A stretch of 64,000 nucleotides of DNA, from contig NC_051431.1 in assembly GCF_001649575.2 (NCBI RefSeq), positions 15,969,550 to 16,033,549 of the forward strand, given 5' to 3'. The stretch is from Kryptolebias marmoratus. Lineage: Eukaryota; Chordata; Actinopteri; Cyprinodontiformes; Rivulidae. Position 1 is the stretch's first letter; each line of letters starts with the position of its first letter. The notes under the pieces were generated by a model that had not been told where the DNA came from, did no database searches, and saw nothing but the letters and a program-made list of their open reading frames with translations. The translations under genes and the position numbers were made by a program. Below are positions 25,101-38,555 of this stretch, one piece after another.

Positions 25101-26440
25101 ATACCTCAGTTTGCGTTTTCCCCTCGCTGATGCTTTAATCTGCGTTTTGTTAATTTAAAGTGAAATTGTTTTGCATGCAGCTATTGTCTAACTTTAACAA
25201 TGCAAAACCAAACTTAATGCCAAAATAAAGTCACTTATTTAAAGGGTTTTTGTTGATTCCGATTAATATTAAGGCACCACCTTGACAGAAAAAAAGAGAA
25301 GGCTAGTTAATTACCCAATGAAAAAAAATTAAAAATAAACTTTTAAATATTTATTACTCAAAGTAATTGCAGTTAAGTGCACTCTACTTCAGAGGGTTTC
25401 TGGGAATGAAGTCAGAAGAGTGTTGTTAATATTCAGTACCTACAACCCCCCTGTGGAGGTTTTGTTACTGACTAATGGCTAAGGCTTTTAACAAGTAAAA
25501 AAAAAAGAGATTGGGATAACAACAGCATTTAGTCATCGTAGGTTGGACAAGAAAATATAGATTGAAAAAAAAAAAAAACAATAAAACGTTTTTTGTGGTA
25601 ATTGTTTCATACAAATAATTAAAGATTAATAAAGATAATTACTCAGCCTCACCTTTTAATTAGGTCACTCAGTTTGTGATATGTGACATGATTAGTATTC
25701 TCCTTTCAAGCTTGATGGTAAATAATGTATTAAAGATTTTCATGTTGAATTTCGTAAGTATTATATTTAAGAAAGTAAGTGCATCTCTGTTTTCTCCTCA
25801 CCTGGCACACGGTGACCACAGGCTTGTTGTTTTCCTTGCAGATGGTGGAGACCTCTTGTGTTGCAGCTTTAAGACAGACATTTTGTGGAACTGTGTGGCA
25901 AAAGTCTGCATTAGGTCAAACCTTATCTCTGCTTTAAATCTCTTACAGTAAATATCAATTTTCTCACTTGCAATTGGTAAAAAAAAAAGTGGTTAGCTGT
26001 CTCTACAACTCCTGTAGTGCTTATTATTGTAATGTATTGAGATCCTGAGTGGAGTATGGGGGAACGTGGTGGAAACAATCACAAAGTATCCATGTCTTGA
26101 ACACTGAGCTCCCACTGGTGCGGCTTGGTTGGAGAGAATTTGAAGCAGGACTGTCCACAGGTTGTAACGTGGCCACATGCCTAGGCTACAACAGTGAATG
26201 TGAGGTACTGGAATCAAATTAGCACAGACGTAATGCCTGTGGCAGTGGCATCGTGCTATCGGCATGATATTCTAGTGTGTATAGCTGCATCCTGACAGTG
26301 TAAGAGAGTCATGCCAGTGAAGGTGTATAGGGCATGAAGAGGGCCTAAGAGAGTGTCTGTGATTCAGAAAACGGTAGTGAAAAGTCTATTTCAAGAGCTT
26401 GAGATCTTCATGATGACATTCACACCTAAAGAGGTTTTCT
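19146..26440. other. Intron 2 stretch, nothing recognised
   Basis: AT-rich DNA with homopolymer runs and chance ORFs. 25990-26440 has higher complexity and might be an old repeat, but no family is recognised. Confidence 0.45.
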
Positions 26441-26765
26441 TAATTTGCTGCAGTTGAGCTACCTTCTAAACCAGAGGTGGGCAACCCTGGTCCTCGAGGG
26501 TCACCATCCTGGATGTTTTACTTGTTTCTCTGCTCCAACACACCTGATTTGAGTCAATGGGTGATTACCAGGCTTCTGCAGAACATGAAGAGGTGATTTA
26601 ACCACTGAATCAGGTGTGTTGGAGCAGGGAAACAAGGAAAACATGCAAGATAGTGGCCTGCGAGGACCAGGATTCCCCACCCCTGTTCTAAACGGTCGTA
26701 CAGATTGTGAAGAGCACAGTGGGGTAATCAGCCAGTGTAAATGGGGGCATTAACAAAAACTAGAA
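26441..26765. repeat. Older unclassified repeat copy, interrupted by a hAT element
   Basis: The two flanks of the 26472-26685 insertion join into a sequence (CTTCTAAACGG, CAGATTGTGAAGAGCACAG, CAGCCAGTGTAAATGGGGGC) that aligns with uninterrupted DNA at 32345-32421. Family identity is unknown. Confidence 0.5.
26472..26685. mobile_element. Palindromic hAT-type MITE with perfect 8-bp target-site duplication
   Basis: 214 bp with ends CAGAGGTGGGCAACCCTGGT and, reversed, CAGGGGTGGGGAATCCTGGT. Inner arms CTGCTCCAACACACCTGATT and AATCAGGTGTGTTGGAGCAG make most of it palindromic. TTCTAAAC occurs directly on both sides (26464-26471 and 26686-26693). Non-coding. A second copy of the family is at 55322-55497. 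Confidence 0.92.
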
Positions 26766-28097
26766 AACTTGAGCATAATATCACCAATGTTGGCACTGAT
26801 ATTTTCTCGCAAGTTAGAGTCCTAATAGTCGGACTCTATTACCTAAAAGATGTTTTCCATCATCATACCTCTTTAACAACACCAAGGTTGATCAGCCCAA
26901 CTCTCTCAAATGATCTAAGCATAAAAGCAGAGATGATTTAAGTGTAATTCGACTAGTGTAGCACTTGAAAGCTTTTTTTTTTACTACTTTTCAAAACGTT
27001 CTGTTTAATCTCACCATTTTCACAATTTGCCTTTTAATGCACTCTTATGAAATAATGTCTTTAATTACCTCAGTTTTTTTTTTTCTGTTGTTCATAAGAG
27101 CTTCTTGCTTGTCTTTGAAATGCTTTAAAAGACCCCAAAAATGGACAGTGGCATTGACTTTGTTTTTGGAACTGAAAGCAAATGAATTTGTTTAGTGCCA
27201 CTGTTTGATGTTTCTATAATGATAAAGTTTTTTAGGATTTTTTTTTTTAAATTCTAATTAACTTCGAAAGCAGTGTTGTTTTGCTGTTGTACAGTAATGG
27301 TTGTGTTTTGATCAAGAAGCCTCATTTTATGGTGTCTGGGTACTATGTTGAAAAAAATTGTGGAGAAGTGGCTGTATAACCCAATGAAGAAAAGAAAAAG
27401 CTGAAAAAAGCATGAAACACTCTCTTTAAATGACAGTAGTCATGGCAACTAGAATGTTTCTGAGTAATTTAATATAATATAATACTATTTTGTCATTATT
27501 CAGGTTTTGTGGCGACATTATGAGTCACCATGAGAAGGTCTGAAAAAGTGTTGCCATTAGAAATATTTCCATACTGAATTTATTATAGGTATTTATTCTT
27601 TTTTTTGTGGTAGGGAATCTAATTACTGAAAAGTTAAATAATAATAAATATGAAATGAAATGAGTGAAGTTAATCACACATGCACAGCATCACACTGTCT
27701 AAGTGGAACACATTTGTGGTTAAAATAAAAAGTAAATCTGAGAACTGAAGTAGAGTTTTTTTTTCTCTTCATATGTTGCTGCTCTCATTAGCAAATAATG
27801 CAATTATGTTTTTAATTACAAGTCCAGCGAAAGTAAAAACAAGCAATTAGGAAAAACAACATCAAGTTACAAAATATGGGTGAAATGTAAAAGAAAGGAA
27901 CTCATATCAGTCCATGTCAAGTGTTTTTCTCTCACTAACACTGTTAAACAAAATACTTAACTAGAATGATAAATCTTTGCAACCTGTTGGAAAGGCAAAA
28001 ATGCTTTTCTTGTTCTATTAAAGTAATCAATTGTGCCCCTTTTGTTTGATAAATGTTTGTCTTTTGCAGCTGAAATCTATGACTTGGGTTACAGCGA
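26766..28097. other. Intron 2 stretch, nothing recognised
   Basis: AT-rich sequence with poly-T runs. No exon or repeat family was identified. Confidence 0.45.
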
Positions 28098-28690
28098 TAG
28101 TTCAGATCTTTTTAAGTAGGATTCAGGGGAAAGTTTATAATTCGTCTTTGTGGTGGATAGATCTTTGAAAGACCTTAGTTTGGAAATATTTTATTTTGAA
28201 TTTACTGATGAACTAACTGCTTGCCTGAGAAAGAGCAAAACCCAACGTGGATTGCTGCTGTCTTGAAACAACACCAACTCTCAAACAATTACAGCAATGT
28301 ATGTGAACAATATTTTATAAACCTTTACATTGTTATCCCAGCAAAAAATATAACAAAAGTATTACTGTTGTACCTGCAGGTGGTAGAATGGAAGTGCTAC
28401 AGCTTGCTGCAACTATTTTCTCTTGAAAGAAATCAAATAATTCAATGTAAATAAGAATGTAATGCAACATTGACAGTAATGTAAAATAGTGTTTTCGTGT
28501 ATAGCTATGAAATTTTTGAGACGAGTTGTTTTAAGAAAATTGACTTTAGCCTTGGTTCTGCTCAGACTTGCTGGTAATTCCTCAGTTTGATCAAAATTAA
28601 TCTCTATTTTTCCAAACCGAGGGTGTTCAAAAAGCTATCTACAACAGGTAAGATGTTAAATGTTCTTTACCTTTCCACAGATTCTCACTT
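28098..28690. mobile_element. Dispersed family A element, copy 4, with long inverted repeats
   Basis: Starts ATAGTTCAGATCTTTTTAAG and ends AAAAGCTATCTACAACAGGTAAG followed by a short tail. The right arm (about 28585-28660) reversed matches the left arm of copy 1 (TACCTGTTGTAGA, AGCT.T.TGAAC, CCTC..TTTGGA). The interior shares GGTAGAATGGAAGTGCTACA with copy 5. Non-coding. Confidence 0.65.
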
Positions 28691-29441
28691 TGAGTCAATG
28701 ACTAGTTTCCCGTTTCAGAAAAGATGCTTTTTACACACACTACTCTGCTCATACAAACATGCCATCACATATAAAAGAACGCACTCAGAAACATATCTGC
28801 ACACTGGGGTTTCAGGAGCTACATCTATGTGATTCTGTATCTGTAATTTGCCACGGGTAAAAACATTCCTTCATGTAACTGCCGATAATGAAAGACATAT
28901 TTCCGAAGCTGAATGTGGAGTTTGTGACATACAAAAAGATCCAGCATGTCTTTTTCTCGTCTTTAATTTTCTCTCAAAGGGCAGCCCTGCATATCATACC
29001 CACAGCAGGCAAAACAAGGGAAAAGTCCTGGGAGCTGAAAAAGGCTGTCTCCTCATGAAAAATAGATTTGCTCTATAAAAAGAACCCACAATCTATACCC
29101 TTCAGTCATTTTGAGTTGGTTTTGCAACGGCTGACAATGACATGGGCGATGCCAAAGGAAAATAAAAAAACGACACAAGATAAAACTGTATAAAGACATA
29201 AAATCAAACTACTCCCTTAATTTGAGTACGAATGCCCCTGATGCGTGGTTGAATGCACACCCAACTAATATTGATGTTTTTAGTTCCATAAAAGAGGTCT
29301 CAGATGCTCTCTGTGTGCTGCTGAATCTGTCACATCCCAAAGCAGACAGGAATGTTCTGTCAGCATGTCATGTCACATGAGAACTTAAAAACACATGACA
29401 CAGACAACAGATAATACAATAATAGAATAATCTAACAGTAA

Positions 29442-29920
29442 ATTAAAGACCTAGCATTCTTTGAAGGAATGCATATTATCTGCGACATTTCATGCCAGAG
29501 TTTTAAGTGATGATAATCTTATTTTTGGGAAAAAGTGGAGATATGGCTGCTTAGGTCAAATCTTAGATATTGTTATGCAAGGTCTTGCATGAATTATTTG
29601 TTTAGACCAATCAGAGTATATGTTGCGGATGACTCTCAGCTAATACCACACCAAATATCTAAAGGTTAGTTCAATATTTGTAAAATGAAGTTATAGCCAT
29701 TTTGTTTTGGCTAAGGTTGATTGTCTGTGGTGACCATCTTGTATTGGATTGACTCCAAACATTAATCAGCTTTAGGTATAAATCCAGGGATTACTTTTTG
29801 AGAGTTTCAATAAAATCTGTCCAGTTTACAAGATATTTTGCTAACAGACATACACACACATAGACATGGGTAAAAACAGTCTCGCTTGCCTTTTGCTTTC
29901 ACCAGCAGGTGATAATAACA
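29442..29920 (+). repeat. Dispersed family B repeat, copy 2
   Basis: Runs from ACCTAGCATTCTTTGAAGGA through TTGACTCCAAACATTAATCA and TTTGCTAACAGACATACACA to a terminal TTGCCTTTTGCTTTCACC. It has the same order of phrases as the copies at 35464, 38556, 53633 and 56967. No ORF. Confidence 0.8.
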
Positions 29921-31365
29921 TACTGGAGTATATATGACAAATTAGAAAAAGAGCATGACCCCATCTCCCCTAAATTTTGCTGACATGGTTTAAATCCACT
30001 TACTCTTGTAAAAGGAAAGGCTTCTTTCACCTTCTCTCCATCTAATCTCCCTTCCTCCTCGTTCACCCCACATGACTGTGCTGACATTATTACCTTCCCA
30101 TTCGGAGAATATTACTCTAGTATGCCATCTGTACTATCATCCTATCGTTCCCCGGAGCATGTGACTGTGTGTGTGCAAGTCTCTGTGTGAGGACGGGAGC
30201 CTGTGGGAAAAAAGTGTGAAGAGAGTAGGACATGTGGGTGTGCGTGCAACTCTATAGCTGCGTGAATGACTGAGATGAAGCGCGAGGGAAAGGAAGAAAG
30301 AGAGAGTCAAAGTGCATCAGAGTCAGTGATTCACAATCGGTACAACACAGCCGAGATAAGACCATGTAATAATCCCCACCAAGAGTTGATTGTCAGAGCA
30401 GTTGTTTGGTCTATAGGAGCATTTTCACCACTCTTACTGTTGTCCAATAAGCAATTTTCACTGTTGCTTCCATGCATAGACAACAAAACAGTGATTTTAT
30501 GGGTATGATATCTCAAAACCTGTTAAACCAATAAATAAGTAGCTTTTCTCTGTCTGACTCTCATTTGAAGTCTCACCTTTGCCATTCCTCCATCTAGAAA
30601 AGTTCTAAAAAATCCCTGCCTGACCCAGATCTTTCTTTTCTAGTCTTATCTACAAAGCAACAAATTCTCAATATGAAAGACAGACAAATGTAATGTAAGT
30701 CATACAGGCAGAAAGACCCACAATCCAATAAGCAAAGTGCAAGCAGAAAAGGAATAGGCCTCCCTACACAGTTTTATATCTACCTTTGGGTACTCCATAA
30801 ATGTAATTACAACTCTGACAAGTATTGCAGTCAAAGGCCTCAGATTGTTTCTTTCCAGCTGCTCTGTCAGTCAATAATAGCAGCTGATGAATGATATGTC
30901 GGCACTTTAATTAAAACATCCTACTAACTTCAGTCAGAATAAAAGCGTGGACACAGTTGAGACTTTTTAAATCATAAAAACATCTATTTTTTTAATACAC
31001 TTGGAATTTAGTTAGACCATCTAATACTGACAGATACATGTGGGTCAAACAGTAAAGCATGCCTCTGTCTTAAAAAAAGGGCAACAGTAGTGAAATCCTG
31101 AAGGCAGTTTGTGATCCCATTTAGTAAAAGCCCTCCGGTGAATCCTTCAACCAAAAGAGCCCCAGATGGGAGGGATTTGGCCTTGTTTTGCACTCTTTTA
31201 CTGCCAAAAGCTAATGTGGAAGCTAGGCTAGATTACATTATCCATCTCTAAATGCAATTCTAGCTGAGAATGCATTACTGTGATTATAGTTTAAACCAAA
31301 CATGCTCAACACAAATGCTTTTAGATGTATGTTTTCATACTGGAGCTGTGATTCTGCCACACATC

Positions 31366-32006
31366 AGGGCCGTCCACATGAGGATGAACTTTTGTGAATA
31401 GGGAAAAGTTTTTTTGTTTGTTTCAGCCTTTTGTTCACATGGAAATGATGTTTTAGGAGTCCTAAACTGGAGTTTTTTGAAAACGAGTTCCAGAGAGAAA
31501 GAAATCTTGCATTTTCATGCAGACAGCCAAACAAAAGCTTTGGAAAATGATGATGTCATAGCCCCACTTCTAACCTAACCTACAACCCATGCTCATCAGA
31601 CTTAACAACAAATATGTGAAACTCCAGGCTTGTGTTTGTGTTGCAGATTAATATTGTATTACTATAACTAGTGAGCAACACTGATGAGCAATAACATAAA
31701 CCATGTACTGTACTTCAATCACAAAGGGGAGAAAACTTTGGTATTTACAGTTTGTACCCATGATATAAGCTGTTTATGCATGCTCCACCCCTTATTTGCT
31801 GTTTTTGGTGTATTTCCGTGGCAGCATGACAGTGCCACATACAGGCTTGGCATGGTTATTACAGCAATTTGGGTCATTTTTGGTGTTTCTGTGTGGATGA
31901 AGACATTTATAGAAATGGTACTGCATTTCTGAATGTATTTTTAGAAACAACAAACAAAAAGATTGTTTTGGAAAAACTGTATTTTTGTGTGAACAAGGGC
32001 TTAAAT
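31366..32006. mobile_element. Possible inverted-repeat DNA element
   Basis: The left end AGGGCCGTCCACATGAGGAT and the reversed right end AGCCCTTGTTCACACAAAAA are similar, and further inside TTTTTTTGTTTGTTTCAGCC pairs with the reversed CTTTTTGTTTGTTGTTTCTA. The arms are diverged and no clear target-site duplication was found. The ORFs inside show no motif. Confidence 0.4.
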
Positions 32007-32344
32007 ATGTTGCAGCTTTTTTTCAATCAATCACATTTTATTCTCTGGAAGGCTTTTAATTGGCGTCATTATAGGAGAGGAAACATATTCATGATGAATG
32101 TCAGTAAAATACTGAAGAGCTCTAATGTAAATAAGGTTTTACAAATTTGCTGTGATCTACTAGGAGGAAAAGCAAAATAAAAATGGTTACAAACGTAAAT
32201 GTAAGGGTGGGTGTATAGAGTGAGGTAAAGGAGCAGAAGTACATAGACTTCTGTAGATGTTGGGATGTAGAAAACAGTAAGATATATCCTATTTGACAGG
32301 CACTAAAAGTGCAAATGAAGGAGATTTTCCAAATTTGTCACCAT

Positions 32345-32421
32345 CCAACCACTTTCTAATAGATTGTGTAGGTTGTGGAGAGGGTAAGTGGGGTCCTCAT
32401 CCAGTGTGAAGGGGCCCTTAA
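32345..32421 (+). repeat. Uninterrupted copy of the repeat split at 26441-26765
   Basis: Contains CACTTTCTAATAGATTGTGT, AGGTTGTGGAGAGGGTAAGT and CATCCAGTGTGAAGGGG, aligning with the joined flanks of the 26472 hAT element. It serves as an empty-site comparison. Its own family is not known. Confidence 0.5.
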
Positions 32422-33966
32422 CCCTTAATGGTGCTTTGAAGTGGGGTTTCATGGAGTTGTTACCACCAGTCAGAGTTCCCAGTTTGGAAAATCAGAAATA
32501 AATTCTCATAGGGGAGTCGAGCTAACAAAAGTACTACTATACAAAAGTGCTGCTGAAAACAGAATGGGGCATATTTAAGATCAAATTTTGTCTAAAAAAA
32601 CTCAAACTTGCGAAATGTCATGTTATGATTTTTACACTGCATTATTTTAATGTCAGGTAGTTATTCAGACTGGGTACACTTTTCAAGGTTTGTATTTTTT
32701 TTTTTAATATGTTGCACACAGGTTGTGGATTGTGTGTCAACACAGCCAGTCTCTATTGTAAAAAAACATACACATGTTTGATAAACATTTTGATGCAAAG
32801 GTGATGTGGTAAAAAAGTTAACAATAAAAATTCATTTTATACACTTTAAAATTGCATTTGAATGAGCTTTTCGTAGTTAGTTTGCCTCCACCATTTGAAT
32901 TTCCCTCTGGTTCTCCAAACTTAAGTTGCTTTGATTGTTGTCCACTTCAGGTAAGATACTGGGCTCTGATATCTTCTCCACTTAAAAAAAGTATTTTCTA
33001 TTTTTAACAGTTCCCATCTCTTATAATCATAGTTTATAACTCTGTGCAGCTTACACTGGTTTCTGTGAACCACTTGTAGATAGGATATATCACATTTCAC
33101 CAGTAAAGACAATAAAGAACCACCTGTGCAGAGTCTTTTTTTAACCTGTCTGATTAAAATAACAGAGTTAACCAGCCACAAAAAGACATCACAAACCATA
33201 GCAGGAAAACATGTTGCAGGTCTTCAGTTTATGATTTGTGATTTGGCTAAAAAGCTAAGCTACTGCCTAACGCATGGGGCGTCTCACTGCAATTGGTTTC
33301 TTGTTTTGTATTTTTAATTTTAAACAAAACTCTCTGAATTTCTGAATCTTTGCATGCCCTATTCACCTTATTAAATTACAGTTTTTACCATTATGCAGTT
33401 TTAAATCAATGTACTATCTTGGACATTCCTCTTTCTTTTTTTTTTAGCTTTGAGTGAAAGAAACTGAGGCACATTCTGCAGCATCAAGGCTGCACATCAA
33501 AGCAGCACCAGTGTCTGAGAATGTGATTCAGAGTGCTTTGCTTTGACATGTTTTTGTGTGATCAGAGAAGAAAAACTCCCCTGTGAGGAGTTTCACGACG
33601 TGGCGTTGTGTCTCAGTCAAAGGTCTGAATTTGGCTCATTTGAAAAAACCTGCTGGGCTGAAACTAGGATGCTGACAGTCAAATTGCCCCCCACCACCGC
33701 CACCACCGCCACCACCGCCCCCTCCTCTCCTTGTGCAGACTCACTGCCTCATCTGTGAATACGATACAAAGATCCTCTCTGCATTTCTACACTTGTTAAA
33801 AGGGAAAAAAAAAGGAATCGAGGATAAAAATAGAAGCAGGAAAGTGTCCATCCATCATTGTGACTGTCTGAAGGGCTCGATCGATTGCGTGTGTGTGAAT
33901 GTATGCACATTTTTTCAGAGAGAGAAGCCAGAATGTGAGTGGGCAAACTGTGAAGGGACTCTCGAA

Positions 33967-34004
<38 letters not shown>

Positions 34005-35463
34005 CTTCTGTCTGTTCGACACACACTCGCAGGTAAACTGATGAGCTTCAGGAAATAATTCCAGTGCTGTTATAAAAAAAGAAAAATGATCTTGAATGTC
34101 AGTAAATGCACCGCTCTCTTCTCACTGCCTTACACAAAGGTTAGATGACTTGCTTTTATTGCATTGCTGAGTCTGTGTATGTAAAATCTTGTGTTTATGA
34201 ATGCTTACTTTCTATACACACCTACCTCCTTGATAATTGCCAGAGTGTATAATTAATTTTTTTCAAAGCTTTTTTTTTTCTCTTCATACAGTGTGAGCCT
34301 TGTTGCAGCTCTGTTCGATAAATTACCTACTGGTTACCTAGGGATCTATGGCCTGTCGTGAATACCAATGGGCCATTAGGGATAAATTGTTTCAAGTCAG
34401 ATCTTGGCTTCAGAGTATGGTTTGAGAGAATCTCTGTGTTGTAGATACATTCACACACACACACACACCCACACACGTCCACACATACGTATACTAGGTT
34501 TCTTTTATTGCTAGGAATGTAGGAATAATTCAAGTAAAATGAGTAAACAACCCATGGTAAATGTTTGTGGCCTGCTCTCAGTGTGCATGTGTGTGTGTGT
34601 GTCTGTGTGTAAAGGTCATTTCTCTCATCTTCAAGTGAACTTCAGTGAGAAGGGTTGAGTGGCAGTTCTCATCAATATTAACTAATGCCCTTCCTTTCAT
34701 CTCCATCATAAACCCATGGAAACAAACACACACATCAGGGTTTCGGGGACTTCTTGTTGTGGTTGTATGTGTGTGAGAAACAGTTTTGATTTTAGTTATA
34801 TTTATCTTTACCTTGTCAAACAGGAGAAACATATTTATATATATTAAAATAAAAAATAAATACAAATAAAGAACCACTACATTCTATGGAATATGTCCAT
34901 TGGGCAATGGGCAAAATAGGATGTGAAGAAGAAAAATCCTAATAAATTCTACCTTAGTGCTTTTGTAATACAATTACCCTAATTTCATACTATTGGTAAT
35001 CTCATAATACCCATTAAAAACATTTTAGTGCTTTGTCACACATGTCAATATGAAATAACAATTTGAGCCATTTTGTTGAAACATTATCTGGTTGTAGATG
35101 TATTAATGATTACTTTTTTCCATTAAAATGTGTTGAACTTGTTCATGAAATACTTTGCAGACAAACAAAACCTAAACAAAAACCTTTTATGGCAATGAGT
35201 GATAACTACAACAAAAAGCAAAAGTAATTTCACAGTTTTTTCTTCATATCTTACAAAATGAATATGGTTTCCATAAATGTCTGAGTCAGATATAAATGTT
35301 GTCAATGGCATGAATTAGAGCAGGAATTTGTATAAGCATTCTTTTGTTTTTCTTAGTGGTTTATTGCTTGAAGCAGCTGTCACATTTCTCAATAAAATCT
35401 ACTTTCATGCAAATAAAAGTGATCTGAATTCTGAGGAACAAATTTTATTGTCAACAAATTATA
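32422..35463. other. Intron 2 stretch with only simple repeats recognised
   Basis: Contains a (CCACCACCG) run at about 33690-33722, the (CA)n microsatellite at 33970-34003 and short CA/GT runs near 34450 and 34590. No exon or transposon was seen. Confidence 0.5.
33970..34003 (+). repeat. (CA)n microsatellite
   Basis: About 16 uninterrupted CA units followed by CCCC. Confidence 0.97.
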
Positions 35464-35972
35464 AATTAAAGTGCAGTTCTTTGAAGGAATGCATATTGCC
35501 CAACTCCTTTCATGTCAGACTTTCAGACTAAGATTATTTTTTGTTGTGAAATGAAAAAAATATATAGCCATTTTGAGTAAATTTGAAAACAACATTATGT
35601 GCAATCTATTGCAATATTGCAAGATCTCGCGTGATCTCACAAGATCTGTTAGCACTTGAAATATTTGTTGTGAATAACTCTCAACTACTACCAAACCAAA
35701 TTATATTTAGACTTATTTTTATAGCGTTCTATACACAAAAATGCATAAAACTCAAGCTAGACAGAAGTCAGGTTTGACTGGCTGTGGTGGCCATCTTGAT
35801 ATAGTTTGACTACAAATTGTAGATCTTTATCCAGTGATTAATTGCTGCGAAGTTTTATAAAAATCCATTCAGTGATTTACAAGATATTTTGGTATAGACA
35901 ATTGGACACACACGCATACACAGACAGTGGCAAAAACATTATTGTTCCACCGTTGCTTTTGGTGGTGAGGGA
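35464..35972 (+). repeat. Dispersed family B repeat, copy 3
   Basis: From GTTCTTTGAAGGAATGCATA through TTGTGAATAACTCTCAACTA, GTGGTGGCCATCTTGATATA and AAGATATTTTGGTATAGACA to TTGCTTTTGGTGGTGAGGGA. Same module order as copy 2. Confidence 0.8.
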
Positions 35973-37461
35973 TGAAAACTGCAGATACAATGAAATGTAT
36001 CCATGTGACTTCTGTTATAAACAGCTTTAAAATGGGGCTTTATAATAATTTTAGCATATTAGAAAAAATAATCTTCAGCAACAATTTCAGTTTTTTTTTA
36101 AATTTAAAACTATGCAGCAAGTTAGTCCTTCCAAAGTTATTAAGGTCTTATCAATTTTATTATCTCCTTCAAAACACATGAAAGCAGCTGTTTCCTTGTC
36201 ACTATAAAAATTGCAGTAAAGCCAGTAGGGGATTTTATGGTGCAAAAAAGGACAATGGATCAGCATTTAGTGAGCTGCACTGATACTAAAGCTTCACTGA
36301 AACTCATATTAATAAAATGATCTGTTGTGGGTGAGTAGTTCCTCAAGGCAAGCTGGGATAGAGTGAGAAAGTCTCCTTGCAGATTTTACAAACGGAGCCT
36401 GAAGCATCAGTCTAATCCTCCTACAACACACTGCGATGTTCAGCCAAGTCATATAAAAGTAATAGTCAGAAAAACCTTTTAATATATTTGGTGCGTTCAG
36501 AGAGACAACATCACTCTCTCGCAGGTCAGCACCAATAATCTCTCGTGTATTTGTTCAGGTTCCAGTAGTAATGAAGAGTGAATAATATTATTAGACCATG
36601 AAGTGAATAGCAGAATCCCCCCAGGTAAACTGACTTTGGCAGGATGAAAAGATGAGTGTGTCACTTTAACACACACACACACGCACACTGACCCACGCCC
36701 ACACACTCGCATGCACTCACACAGTAAGAGCCTCAACTGTCTTTGTCTGTCTAATGTGTTTCATTAAAACCTCTTTTCCCCCCAGTGGCAACAATAGCTG
36801 TGCAGAAAAAACATCTGAAAAAAAAACCAACAAAAGTATCTTGTGTGTTTGTTTAGTTGTGTTTTCACTTTCCGGCATTTTGAAGATGAAAAGCATGAAA
36901 AGAGATGACAGCAGATTTTAAGCGTTACTTGTCGCCTTAGCACAACACAGGAGCATTTAGCGTGGATGGAGCCATGTTTGCAGTAATTGTCTGTGACATC
37001 TTTTTTTGTTGCTCTTCATTCTCTCGGCTCAAATTTGCTTGTTTTCATGTTTCGTCTGAAGTTCAAAGGATTTCCGTGTGAAGACGTTCTTCTCGGTCTC
37101 TCTCATTCCGCTGTCACGCGTGCAGACTTGCATGCATTTGGACACAGTCACAAACACAGTGCTTTCCTTTTTCCTTATTTTCCTGCATCTCCTACTTTGT
37201 TTACTTATCATTTTGAATTGTTCTGAGTTGTGTTGGTCTAGTTTTTGTTTTCGCCTCACTTCTAATGTTTTCCTCCTGTCTTAATCTCCTCAAGCCTATT
37301 ATAAGTGTTTCATCTGTTTGTCATTTCTTTTCCCCTGTACTAATTAAAACACATGTCAGGAGGGTTTTTCGAAACATAGACTCCCACATCAACCACAAAC
37401 TGATCCTACCTAAACCTGTATCTGTCACACTTTTTAAACTCTCACACACATGGTTTTTATC

Positions 37462-37650
37462 ACCTCGTGCCAAAATCAAAAGGGCAATAATGCTTTTGCT
37501 TGTATCTTTACATATACAGTATATGTGTGTGTGTGTGGGTGTGTGAGAGTGTGTTTGTTTCTCTTTTAGCAAAATGTGTCATAAACAATTGCACAGATTT
37601 TAATGAAACTTCCAGAAAGTAATCACTGAATGTACATCCAAAACTGAATA
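37462..37650 (-). repeat. Dispersed family B repeat, copy 4, terminal fragment
   Basis: Contains AAAAGGGCAATAATGCTTTT, a short GT run, then AGATTTTAATGAAACTTCCA and AAGTAATCACTGAATGTACA: the family B end in minus orientation. The rest of the copy is missing. Confidence 0.65.
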
Positions 37651-38060
37651 TTTTTTCAGTAACCTGCTATTAGAAAGACAAAATCAGCAAATGTAATGCC
37701 TCTAGTGTTGAGGAAATTTGTCTGAAAATGCATGAATCTTAAAAAAAAAAAACTAAATATTTTTAAAGTAAGGTTTGGTTGACCTTCTACTGTATATGTG
37801 CATTAAAAATTTTTTTTTTAGCTTCAATATCCAGCTGTAAACTGACCCCCACTGCACGCTCACTGACACCCCCCTGCTTTCTCTTAGTTTGCTGTTCACG
37901 TCAACTTTACGCAGCGAGAATACCATTTTGTTTCAAAGTGAGCCAGTAATTTTAAACCTGCTGTATCAACAGTGTTCAATTCTCATGCCATCACTCCCAG
38001 GTCTACTTCTAAACATGCTGCTTGAATCACAATAACCACTGGGGTTCACAGTAAATCAAA

Positions 38061-38079
38061 ACCACTGTATTACAGTGGT
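38061..38079. repeat. Short perfect palindrome
   Basis: ACCACTGTA and TACAGTGGT are reverse complements around a single T. The 3' arm is partly repeated just downstream (TTACAGTGATT). Meaning unknown. Confidence 0.5.
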
Positions 38080-38555
38080 ATTACAGTGATTCTCCACAGA
38101 ATCCTATTTTGTGTCAGCCACAAAAAGATTTGATCCTCTCCTGGCCACTGAGTAGAGTCTGCAGGACCTGCTGTAAATCTTCCGGGAATGCTGCTTCAAG
38201 CCAGGTGCTTTAGCTTGCTCATTTGCACGTGTTCAAACAGGTGAAACAAATTACAAAATGACTTTCTTTTCTGTTTCTTTAAGAGCTACCTGATTCCAAA
38301 GGCTGTAATAAAGCCAATAATCACCAACAATATACTGTGGCCAGCCGGTTCAAGATTTATAACAATATTAAAGGTGTAATAAGAATGAGTTATACTGAGC
38401 TGCTCTTTACAGCTGTTTCATCACTGTACTAGCGACTGACTCCAACTCAGGGCTAAAAATAGACTCAATTCAACCATAAAATGTTTCACTACCCAGTGAC
38501 TGACAAAATAATTCCTCAGAGAAACCATTTGTGATGCTTAAATTATATTACAATT

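Noticed and set aside
33960..34030. ORFs of Thr-His or Cys-Val repeats
   Set aside because: Translation of the (CA)n microsatellite; not protein coding.
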